DNA of 7,884 nucleotides from Candidatus Coliplasma caballi (GTDB lineage: Bacteria > Bacillota > Clostridia > Oscillospirales > CAG-382). Position numbers and translations under genes: made by a program. The stretch is taken from positions 1 to 7,884 of the forward strand of contig JAGHTH010000100.1 in the NCBI GenBank assembly GCA_018065365.1, in the 5' to 3' direction. The stretch's first letter is position 1. Each line of letters opens with the position of its first letter. The notes beneath the pieces are model-generated. The model was not told the origin of the DNA. It saw only the letters and a program-made list of their open reading frames with translations, and made no database searches. Of this stretch, positions 1 to 5,807 are shown in pieces.

Positions 1-1211
1 GTGTATTCCTCTCTGCCGTCGGCATATTCCGGCAGAGTTGACCAGCCGCCTTCGGCTTTCTCAAACAGCACCACGTCGCCGGTCTTTTCATAGAATTTCG
101 CGTCGCGGATACAGCCGTATTCGATATAGGGCTTGAGTCCGCTCCAATTCTTCTCGTATTCTTCTCTGTTCTGCGTAAAGAGCTGATTCAGGCGGTCGGA
201 AACCTTTTTGACGATGTGCGCGGAAACCTTGCGAACGTAAGCGTCGTTCTGCAGATAGCTGCGGGACACGTTCAAAGGAAGTTCCGGGCAGTCCAGAACG
301 CCTTTGAGGTTGACCAAAAATTCCGGGCAGACCTCTTTGATATTGTCAGCGACAAACACCGAGTTATAGAACAGCCGGATCTCGCTTTCCTGCGGATCGT
401 AAGCGTTCTTGCGCTGCGGGAAATACAAAATCCCTTTGAAGTTGAGGGGATAATCCGCGTTGATATGAACCCAGAACAGCGGATCGGAGAAATCATGGAA
501 CTGCTTTTTGTAGAATTCCTTGTATTCCTCGTCGGTACAGTCTGACGGAGATTTCTGCCAGAGCGGAAGCGTTTCATTGACCTGTTCTTCCTTGTCGCCA
601 TCGTGCAGATAGATCGGCGTCGGCATGAAAGAGCAGTACTTTTTGAGAATGTCCGCAAGCGTGTCGTGGTTCAGATAGGAAACCTCGTCATCGTTCAAGA
701 ACATCGTAATGTCCGTTCCGCGTTCGGAACGCGTTCCGTCGGACGTTTCGTATTCGCCTGCCTCGGTGCATTCCCAGCGAACAGCCGGCGCATCCGTGTA
801 GGATTTGGTTTCCATCACGACCTTATCGGCGACCATGAACATGGAATAGAACCCGAGTCCGAAATGTCCGATGATCCCGGAGCCGCCCTCGCTCTCGTAT
901 TTGGAAATAAAATCAACCGCGCCGGAAAGTGCGATGTTGTTGATGTAGCGCTCCACTTCCTCGCCGGTCATTCCGATGCCGTTGTCAACCACGCGTATGG
1001 TCTTTTCCTCTTTGTCGGCATAGACGTCGATGCGGTATTCTGCCGCGCTCTCCGCCGCTTCGCCGAGAGAAACGAGGTGTTTATGCTTGGTTACCGCGTC
1101 GCAGGAATTGGAAATGACCTCGCGCAGATAAATATCCTTTTCGGAATACAACCATTTTTTGATGATCGGAAACAAATGCTCGGTATCGACCGAAAGTGCT
1201 CCGTTTGCCAT
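1..1211 (-). CDS. htpG: Molecular chaperone HtpG (Hsp90), N-terminal 403 residues, runs off left edge
   Basis: ATP-dependent cytosolic chaperone of the Hsp90 family, which remodels client proteins as a dimer. The frame is open from ATG at 1211 to the window edge (last full codon 3-5), so about two thirds of a usual 620-640-residue protein is present. The GHKL ATPase domain comes first: N-box with Asn35 and Asp38 (residues 33-40, ISNSCDAV), DNGIGM at 76-81 and the ATP-lid glycine motif GHFGLGF at 115-121. The middle domain follows, with a DEEYKEFYKQF stretch typical of HtpG and the catalytic-loop arginine at R317 in LPLNVSRSYL. The dimerisation domain lies outside the window. The start is fixed by AGGAG at 1221-1225, nine bases upstream. 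Cys37 sits in the nucleotide-site helix, where Ser or Ala is common. It has its own upstream region with a TATAAT box and a CIRCE-like repeat, suggesting heat-shock control. Identification is firm; regulation is inferred. Confidence 0.97.
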   Translation of the reverse strand, partial: MANGALSVDTEHLFPIIKKWLYSEKDIYLREVISNSCDAVTKHKHLVSLGEAAESAAEYRIDVYADKEEKTIRVVDNGIGMTGEEVERYINNIALSGAVDFISKYESEGGSGIIGHFGLGFYSMFMVADKVVMETKSYTDAPAVRWECTEAGEYETSDGTRSERGTDITMFLNDDEVSYLNHDTLADILKKYCSFMPTPIYLHDGDKEEQVNETLPLWQKSPSDCTDEEYKEFYKKQFHDFSDPLFWVHINADYPLNFKGILYFPQRKNAYDPQESEIRLFYNSVFVADNIKEVCPEFLVNLKGVLDCPELPLNVSRSYLQNDAYVRKVSAHIVKKVSDRLNQLFTQNREEYEKNWSGLKPYIEYGCIRDAKFYEKTGDVVLFEKAEGGWSTLPEYADGREEY

Positions 1212-1249
1212 TTTGTGTTTCTCCTCTCGTTTGAACGATCTATGCGTCT

Positions 1250-1278
1250 ATTATAAGCGTAATTTTTGTGTTTTTTGT
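1250..1278 (-). promoter_or_regulatory. Candidate htpG promoter
   Basis: Read on the minus strand, a perfect TATAAT lies at 1250-1255, which would start transcription near 1243 and give a leader of about 30 nt before the htpG ATG. At 17-bp spacing the -35 position (1273-1278) reads ACAAAA, a poor match to TTGACA, so the promoter may be weak, activated, or dependent on the A-rich tract around it. The -10 is clear; the -35 assignment is uncertain. Confidence 0.55.
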
Positions 1279-1301
1279 TTGAAAATTATTTCTTAAATGT
1301 T

Positions 1302-1336
1302 AAAATCAGCACTCTCGTATAAAGAGTGCTGATTTT
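1302..1336. promoter_or_regulatory. CIRCE-like inverted repeat (possible HrcA operator), also possible terminator
   Basis: A perfect 14-bp inverted repeat (1302-1315 with 1323-1336) encloses a 7-nt loop. Its core, 1306-1332, reads TCAGCACTC, nine bases, GAGTGCTGA. The CIRCE operator bound by the heat-shock repressor HrcA is TTAGCACTC-N9-GAGTGCTAA, so each arm matches at 8 of 9 positions, the spacer length is exact, and the two differences are symmetric. It lies upstream of htpG, a heat-shock chaperone gene. Its centre is about 75 bp upstream of the predicted htpG start point, whereas CIRCE usually overlaps the promoter or early leader. The repeat also begins 17 bp after the stop of the small membrane-protein gene and ends in T4 on the minus strand (T6 on the plus strand), so it could act as a terminator instead of, or as well as, an operator. 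Confidence 0.6.
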
Positions 1337-1353
1337 TTGGATTCGGTTTTCGG

Positions 1354-1632
1354 TCAAGCGTCGCCAAACGAACAAGCAGGATCATCCGGCCCGAAGATTT
1401 CTTCGAAATCACGGTCAAAAGTCTGCAATTCGTTGTCAAGCCGTTTCTTCCATTTCCTGTCTTTCAGCTCGGAGAGAACGAGCAGCGCGCCGCAGACACC
1501 GCCCACGGACGAAAACACCGCGAGCGTTTTGGCAATGCTTTTCGACTTCTTCCAATAGACGAGGAACAGGATGAAGAACAGCATGGATTGCGCGATCAGA
1601 CTGATCCCTGCGATCACTTTGATTTTTTTCAT
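1354..1632 (-). CDS. Small two-helix membrane protein of unknown function (92 aa)
   Basis: I do not recognise a family. The protein begins with a short basic stretch (MKKIK), then a strongly hydrophobic segment at about residues 6-27, a basic loop (WKKSKS, 27-32), a second hydrophobic segment at about 36-54, and a charged soluble tail of roughly 38 residues that is basic at first and acidic towards the end. This suggests a two-pass inner-membrane protein with both ends probably on the cytoplasmic side. It follows prfB by 32 bp on the same strand, with a purine-rich ribosome binding site (GGCAGGG) seven bases before the ATG, and no promoter is seen between them, so co-transcription with prfB is likely. 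The strong inverted repeat beyond its stop may end that transcript. Coding status rests on the binding site, hydrophobic pattern and spacing; function is unknown. Confidence 0.75.
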   Translation of the reverse strand: MKKIKVIAGISLIAQSMLFFILFLVYWKKSKSIAKTLAVFSSVGGVCGALLVLSELKDRKWKKRLDNELQTFDRDFEEIFGPDDPACSFGDA

Positions 1633-1664
1633 TTTGGTTCCCTGCCTTTCTTTGATCGAATCTG

Positions 1665-2789
1665 TCAGTCGGTTTCCGTCCCTTTGCAGGACAGTTTAAG
1701 GAATTCGTTGATAAAATCGTCGAGGTCTCCGTCCATGACCGCCTGAATGTTGCCGGTCTCCCAGTTGGTACGGTTATCCTTGACAAGCGTATAGGGCATA
1801 AAGACGTAGGAACGGATCTGGCTGCCCCACTCGATCTTCATTTTGTTGCCCGTAATGTCTTCGACGCGTTCCAGATGCTCGCGCTCTTTGATCTCCAGGA
1901 GTTTACTCTTGAGCATACGCATCGCGGTCTCTTTGTTCTGCACCTGGCTGCGCTCGGTCTGGCAGCCGACCACGATACCCGTGGGAAGATGCGTGATACG
2001 GATCGCGGAGTCGGTCTTGTTGATGTGCTGACCGCCGGCGCCGCTGGAGCGGTGCGCCACAACCTCGATGTCTTCGTCGCGGATCTCGATGTCGTCGTTC
2101 TCGTCGGTAAACTCGGGAAGCACTTCAACGGACGCGAAAGAGGTCTGTCTTCTTCCGCCCGCGTCAAACGGCGAAACACGGACCAAACGATGAACGCCGG
2201 ACTCACTCTTGAGGTGTCCGTACACGTTTTCGCCTTCCACCAGGAACGAAACGCTCTTGATTCCCGCTTCATCGCCGTCCAGATAATCCAGAACTTTCAG
2301 TTTGAACTTTTTGCGCTCGGCGTAGCGGGTGTACATTCTGTAAAGCATTTCCGCCCAGTCCTGCGCTTCCGTTCCGCCGGCACCGGGATGAATGCTGATG
2401 ATCGCGTTGTTGCCGTCATATTCGCCGCAGAGAAGAACGTCGATACGCTGTTCTTCGTATGCAGAGCGCACCTTTTCCAATTCCGCGAGAACATCCTCAA
2501 CGTTGTCGGGATCGTCTTCTTCGATCGCCATATCGATCAGCACCGAAACGTCATCAAACGAGCGGCGGAGTTTGGTATAATTTTCGAGCAGTGATTTCTT
2601 GATTTTGAGGTTCTTTAAGATCTTGGAAGATTTCTTCGGATCGTTCCAGAACCCCGCTTCGCCGGTAACCGCCTCAAGCTCCTGCACTTCTTGCGTAAGG
2701 GAGTCGTATTTAATGGAAGCTTTGAGATCGTTGAGTCCCGTTTCGAGATCGCGGAGCGAAAGCTTTGCCTGTTCCAACTGTATCAGCAC
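1665..2789 (-). CDS. prfB: Peptide chain release factor 2 (RF2), no programmed frameshift
   Basis: RF2 recognises UAA and UGA stop codons in the ribosomal A site and triggers peptide release. The 374 residues are slightly above the usual ~365. Order: helical N-terminal domain (about 1-120), the conserved HPGAGGTEAQDW block at 134-145, the stop-codon-recognition tripeptide SPF at 206-208, which marks RF2 rather than RF1, the catalytic GGQ at 252-254, and the C-terminal WGSQIRSYVF block at 321-330. The start is GTG at 2789, chosen because an in-frame TAG lies three codons upstream, the N-terminus aligns with other RF2 proteins, and GAGGT at 2798-2802 sits eight bases away. Most bacterial prfB genes carry an in-frame UGA near codon 26 read by +1 frameshifting. 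Here the equivalent site (2709-2714) reads ATT AAA and the frame is continuous. The gene itself ends in TGA. It has its own consensus promoter and is followed closely by a small membrane-protein gene. Confidence 0.98.
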   Translation of the reverse strand: MLIQLEQAKLSLRDLETGLNDLKASIKYDSLTQEVQELEAVTGEAGFWNDPKKSSKILKNLKIKKSLLENYTKLRRSFDDVSVLIDMAIEEDDPDNVEDVLAELEKVRSAYEEQRIDVLLCGEYDGNNAIISIHPGAGGTEAQDWAEMLYRMYTRYAERKKFKLKVLDYLDGDEAGIKSVSFLVEGENVYGHLKSESGVHRLVRVSPFDAGGRRQTSFASVEVLPEFTDENDDIEIRDEDIEVVAHRSSGAGGQHINKTDSAIRITHLPTGIVVGCQTERSQVQNKETAMRMLKSKLLEIKEREHLERVEDITGNKMKIEWGSQIRSYVFMPYTLVKDNRTNWETGNIQAVMDGDLDDFINEFLKLSCKGTETD

Positions 2790-2797
2790 TTTTTTCT

Positions 2798-2802
2798 ACC
2801 TC
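2798..2802 (-). promoter_or_regulatory. Ribosome binding site selecting the prfB GTG start
   Basis: On the minus strand GAGGT is followed by eight bases and then the GTG at 2789. An ATG at 2806-2808 lies upstream of this site but in another frame, and its product does not resemble RF2, so the GTG is preferred. Confidence 0.75.
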
Positions 2803-2822
2803 ATCCATTCTTTTTCAGTATT

Positions 2823-2851
2823 ATTATAGAGCATTCCGTTCTTTTTGTCAA
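2823..2851 (-). promoter_or_regulatory. Consensus sigma-70/sigma-A promoter for prfB
   Basis: On the minus strand TTGACA (2846-2851) and TATAAT (2823-2828) are separated by exactly 17 bp, a perfect match to the vegetative promoter consensus. Transcription would begin near 2816, leaving a leader of about 27 nt with the ribosome binding site. It lies downstream of the rnpB terminator, so prfB is an independent unit. Confidence 0.9.
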
Positions 2852-2904
2852 GGGATTTTTTGACGCAATCAGCCGTTTTTTAGCGCCTGCTTCCCCCGAA
2901 AACG

Positions 2905-2933
2905 AAAAAAACCTTTGCGAAATACGCAAAAGG
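2905..2933 (-). terminator. Intrinsic terminator of rnpB
   Basis: On the minus strand CCTTTTGCG (2925-2933), a 5-nt loop (2920-2924) and CGCAAAGG (2912-2919) form an 8-bp stem with one bulged T, followed at once by seven T residues (2905-2911). It starts about 8 nt past the predicted 3' end of RNase P RNA. Confidence 0.9.
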
Positions 2934-2940
2934 CAATCTT

Positions 2941-3272
2941 CGACCGTTTCTGTAAGCCGGGTTCTGTATTGGACAATCATCTATCTTGGCCGTACGTCGC
3001 CGCACGGCTCTTTGCCACCCGTGAAGCAGCCGAGCAAGCTATCGCTTCGGAGGGTGTTGCTCCGGATAGGGTTTACATGGCCGCGCCGTCTCCGACGCGC
3101 CGGTGGGCTCTTACCCCGCCTTTCCATCCTTACCGTACAAAACGCACGGCGGTATCTCTCTGTTGCACTGGCCCTGAAGTCGCCTTCGGCAGACGTTATC
3201 TGTTATCCTGCTCTGTGGAGCCCGGACTTTCCTCACCCATGAAACTCATGCAGCGCGATTGTCTGGAACGGT
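2941..3272 (-). ncRNA. rnpB: RNase P RNA, bacterial type A
   Basis: The catalytic RNA subunit of RNase P removes 5' leaders from tRNA precursors. On the minus strand the conserved core is unmistakable: GAGGAAAGTCCGGGCTCC near the 5' end, GGCCAGTGCAACAGAGAG, GGTAAGAGCCCACCG, CCGGAGCAA, and CAGAACCCGGCTTA near the 3' end, in the same order as Escherichia coli RNase P RNA (type A). Helices can be traced: P1 pairs 3267-3272 with 2943-2948; P2 pairs 3257-3263 with 2972-2978 (7 bp); a hairpin at 3082-3099 has a GAGA tetraloop; and a P18-like hairpin has a GCGA tetraloop. The ends are set from P1 and the promoter, whose predicted start (about 3272) coincides with the first P1 base. Length about 332 nt is normal. 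Small open frames crossing this region are spurious. Confidence 0.97.
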
Positions 3273-3278
3273 ATGTGC

Positions 3279-3307
3279 ATCATATCATAAAAAAAGGAAT
3301 TTGTCAA
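3279..3307 (-). promoter_or_regulatory. Promoter of rnpB
   Basis: On the minus strand TTGACA (3302-3307) and TATGAT (3279-3284) are spaced by 17 bp. The start point predicted 7 nt downstream, near 3272, matches the first base of helix P1. A/T-rich tracts upstream may add strength, as expected for a stable-RNA promoter. Confidence 0.9.
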
Positions 3308-3328
3308 CCGAAAAAACGGGTTTTCCTA

Positions 3329-3356
3329 TTGATTATTTTTGCAAAACAGTTATAAT
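3329..3356 (+). promoter_or_regulatory. Promoter of the murD-peptidase operon, divergent from rnpB
   Basis: TTGATT (3329-3334) and a perfect TATAAT (3351-3356) are spaced by 16 bp, giving a start near 3363 and a leader of about 30 nt that contains the ribosome binding site AAGGAG (3381-3386). The two -35 boxes of the divergent promoters are only 21 bp apart, so the promoters may interfere. Confidence 0.8.
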
Positions 3357-3392
3357 AGAGATGAATACCCGTTACTTTGAAAGGAGTTTCTC

Positions 3393-4739
3393 ATGCAGCA
3401 GGAATACATCGCGTCCTTTCTCGGACGCAAAGTCGGTTTTGTCGGGCTCGGGGTCAGCAATCTGCCCATCCTGCGTTCATTTCTCGCTTCGGGCATCGAC
3501 TGCACCGTCCGCGATAAAAAGCCGATCGGAGAATCCCCCGAAAACAAATCGCTTTCCGACGCCGGCGTAAGATTCCTCTGCGGAGAGTCTTATCTTGAAA
3601 ACATCGACGAAGACGTCGTCTTTCTGTCCCCCGCCGTCCGTCCCGATCTGGACGGGCTGCGCGAAGCGGCGGCACGCGGTGTTCGTCTGACCAGCGAAAT
3701 GGAAGAATTCTTCAAGTACTGTCCCTGCAAGATCATCGGCGTTACGGGCAGCGATGGAAAGACTACGACGACCACGCTGATCGCAAAATTGCTGGAAGCC
3801 GCAGGCCACAAAGTACATCTCGGCGGAAACATCGGCGCAAACCTGCTTGAAAAACTCGGCGAGATCGGAAAAGAAGATTTTGCCGTCGTGGAACTTTCGT
3901 CGTTCCAACTGTTCAAAATGACGCGCTCGCCCGACATTGCCGTGGTTACGAACATCGCGCCCAACCATCTCGACTGGCACACTGACATGGAAGAATACAT
4001 CGCGGCGAAAGAACACATCTTTGCGTTCCAGAATGAAAAAGGCGCGCTGATCCTGAACGCAGATGATCCTTATGCCGAAAGATACGCGTCAAAAGCAAAC
4101 GGGAAAGTGCGGTACATTTCGGGACGGAAAGCCATTCCGGACGGCGTGTGGTTTGATGAGAAAGGCATTCACAAGGACGGTAAGCTGCTTCTTCCGGACA
4201 ACGATATTCTCATCGTCGGCAGACACAACCGCTACAATTATTCCGAGGCGATCCTGGCGACCGACGGATTGGTTACCGAGGAAGCGATCCGCAGCGTTGC
4301 GACAGGGTTCGGCGGCGTGGAACACCGGTGTGAACTCGTTCGCGTCAAGGACGGCGTGAAATTCTACAATTCAACCATTGATTCCAGCCCGTCGCGGACG
4401 AAAGCGTGTCTTGAAAGCTTCAAGCAGAAAGTCATCATCATCTGCGGCGGCTACGACAAGCATATTCCGTTGGAGCCGCTCGGGCCGTTGTTCAGGGATC
4501 ACGTCAAATACGCCGTTCTGTGCGGCGCAACGGCGGAGAAAATCGAAACCGTACTCACGGACGTGGGGTTTACCGACTATTGCCGCGAAAGCGTTTTTGC
4601 GGATGCCGTCAAAAAAGCCGCGTCGATTGCGAAAGACGGCGATTGCGTCGTGCTTTCCCCCGCCGCAGCGAGTTTTGACCTGTTCAAAAATTTTGCGGAA
4701 CGCGGAAACGTGTTCAAGCAACTTGTGAAAGAGTTATAA
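3393..4739 (+). CDS. murD: UDP-N-acetylmuramoyl-L-alanine--D-glutamate ligase (MurD)
   Basis: Cytoplasmic enzyme that adds D-glutamate to UDP-MurNAc-L-Ala with ATP, the second amino-acid step of peptidoglycan stem-peptide synthesis. The 448 residues match the family length. The N-terminal UDP-binding domain has a glycine-rich loop (VGFVGLG, 14-20). The central ATPase domain carries GVTGSDGKTTT from residue 116, ELSSFQL (168-173), NHLDWH (191-196), the probable carbamylated lysine K206 in AAKEHIF, and GRHNRYN (276-282). The C-terminal domain has EHRCE (310-314), SSPSRT (331-336), GGYDKHIPLEPL (352-363) and SPAAASFDLFKNF (422-434). The P-loop reads GSDGKT where GTNGKT is common, and NHLD replaces the usual DHLD; all key positions are otherwise kept. 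The gene is first in the plus-strand operon, away from the division and cell-wall (dcw) genes it usually joins. The start is set by AAGGAG six bases upstream. Identification is firm, though a second murD elsewhere cannot be excluded. Confidence 0.95.
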   Translation: MQQEYIASFLGRKVGFVGLGVSNLPILRSFLASGIDCTVRDKKPIGESPENKSLSDAGVRFLCGESYLENIDEDVVFLSPAVRPDLDGLREAAARGVRLTSEMEEFFKYCPCKIIGVTGSDGKTTTTTLIAKLLEAAGHKVHLGGNIGANLLEKLGEIGKEDFAVVELSSFQLFKMTRSPDIAVVTNIAPNHLDWHTDMEEYIAAKEHIFAFQNEKGALILNADDPYAERYASKANGKVRYISGRKAIPDGVWFDEKGIHKDGKLLLPDNDILIVGRHNRYNYSEAILATDGLVTEEAIRSVATGFGGVEHRCELVRVKDGVKFYNSTIDSSPSRTKACLESFKQKVIIICGGYDKHIPLEPLGPLFRDHVKYAVLCGATAEKIETVLTDVGFTDYCRESVFADAVKKAASIAKDGDCVVLSPAAASFDLFKNFAERGNVFKQLVKEL

Positions 4740-4757
4740 ACGAAAAGGAGATACAAC

Positions 4758-5807
4758 ATGGACCGTATTTACGAGATCGCAAAAGAACTGACGGCGATCC
4801 CCGGAGTGTCCGGCGACGAAAGCCGCTCTTTTCCCTATCTGGAAAAGACGCTCGCAGGCAAGTTCGACGACTTCGGGTTTACACCCGTCGGTTCCTATTT
4901 CGGAATCAGAAAATCCAAAAAGAAGAACGCGAAAACCGTTCTGTTTGACGCACATTTGGACACGATCGGCTTTATCGTTACCAAGATCTGCGACGGCGGC
5001 TTTCTCAAAGTCATGATGGTCGGCCGCACGGCAGAGAAAAATCTTTCCGCGTCGGAAGTCTGGATCTACGGCAAGCGCACCATTCCGGGCGTATTTGCTT
5101 CCAAACCGCCGCATCTGCAGGAGCCGGGAGAAAGTGAAAAGAAGCTTTCCATTGACGATCTTTCGATCGACACCGGGCTTTCCAAAGAGGAACTCGAGGA
5201 GATCGTGCGCGTCGGAACGTTCGTCGGTTTCAAAGCGGACTGCGAAAAGCTTTCCGATAACGTTATCGTCAGTCCGTCGTTCGACGACCGCATCTGTGCC
5301 GCGTGTATTCTGCGGGCGTTGGAACTGGTCGAGGGCGAGGATATCGGCGTCAACGCGGCGTTTCAGTTCTCCGCCGGCGAAGAAACCGGCTACAAGGGCG
5401 CGATGACCACCGCATACCGCATCGCTCCCGATTACGCGATCGTTCTGGACGTTTGCAACGCTTACGTTCCGGGCGCGAGAGAAGCCCGGAAGGCCGTGCA
5501 GATCGGAAAGGGCTGCTCCCTCTCCTATTCCGCGCAGACCAACCGCGAGCTGACCGAATTCACGAGAACGCTTGCGGAAAAGAACGGAATCGCGCTGCAA
5601 TTCCTCGCGGAACCCGGCGCGACGGGAACGAATTCCAACGTCATCCAGACGGGACACGGCGGCGTTCCGACCGTCCTGCTTTCGATCCCGCTCAAAAATA
5701 TGCACACCGCAAACGAAGTCGCGGATCTGCGCGACTGTGAAGAAACGGCGAAGCTGCTCGCGGAATTTCTGCGAAGCATCGGCAGTTATCAGGGGGTGGA
5801 AGAATAA
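4758..5807 (+). CDS. M42-family metallo-aminopeptidase, copy 1 (diverged)
   Basis: Member of peptidase family M42 (glutamyl/TET aminopeptidases, also annotated as CelM endoglucanase homologs), which use two metal ions to trim N-terminal residues from short peptides in the cytoplasm, usually as 12-subunit shells. All expected ligands are visible in the 349 residues: H66 and D68 in AHLDTIG, the FDDR block at 175-178, the catalytic/ligand pair E208-E209, D231, and H316. The family block SKPPH is at 115-119. It differs from its two neighbours: HLDTIG replaces the usual HxDEIG, the NVGGI loop found in copies 2 and 3 is absent, and the last histidine sits in KNMHTANE rather than RYIHS. There is no signal peptide. 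The ribosome binding site AAGGAG (4745-4750) is seven bases before the ATG and 18 bp separate it from murD. Its stop shares one base with the next start. Exact substrate cannot be read from sequence. Confidence 0.93.
   Translation: MDRIYEIAKELTAIPGVSGDESRSFPYLEKTLAGKFDDFGFTPVGSYFGIRKSKKKNAKTVLFDAHLDTIGFIVTKICDGGFLKVMMVGRTAEKNLSASEVWIYGKRTIPGVFASKPPHLQEPGESEKKLSIDDLSIDTGLSKEELEEIVRVGTFVGFKADCEKLSDNVIVSPSFDDRICAACILRALELVEGEDIGVNAAFQFSAGEETGYKGAMTTAYRIAPDYAIVLDVCNAYVPGAREARKAVQIGKGCSLSYSAQTNRELTEFTRTLAEKNGIALQFLAEPGATGTNSNVIQTGHGGVPTVLLSIPLKNMHTANEVADLRDCEETAKLLAEFLRSIGSYQGVEE

Noticed and set aside
1227..1238. Small inverted repeat TCGTT-TG-AACGA in the htpG leader
   Set aside because: Five-base arms with a two-base centre are too short to support an operator call, and no known site was matched.
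603..1256. Plus-strand frame of 217 codons opposite htpG
   Set aside because: It is the antisense of the HtpG ATPase domain, which is conserved to residue level on the other strand.
1302..1336. Plus-strand intrinsic terminator reading of the 14-bp hairpin with T6
   Set aside because: No plus-strand gene lies upstream of it to terminate; the minus-strand roles (operator or prfB-unit terminator) fit the context better.
2719..2808. ATG at 2806-2808 as an alternative prfB start with a downstream frameshift
   Set aside because: That frame gives residues unlike any RF2 N-terminus and there is no CUU UGA C slip site; the GTG frame aligns with RF2 from its beginning.
2691..3355. Overlapping plus-strand frames across the prfB upstream region and rnpB
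   Set aside because: They cross the rnpB terminator, RNA core and both promoters, and the RNase P RNA explains the sequence conservation there.
4734..5705. A 323-codon minus-strand frame opposite peptidase copy 1
   Set aside because: Same explanation: antisense shadow of a gene with verified metal ligands, and no recognisable protein features.
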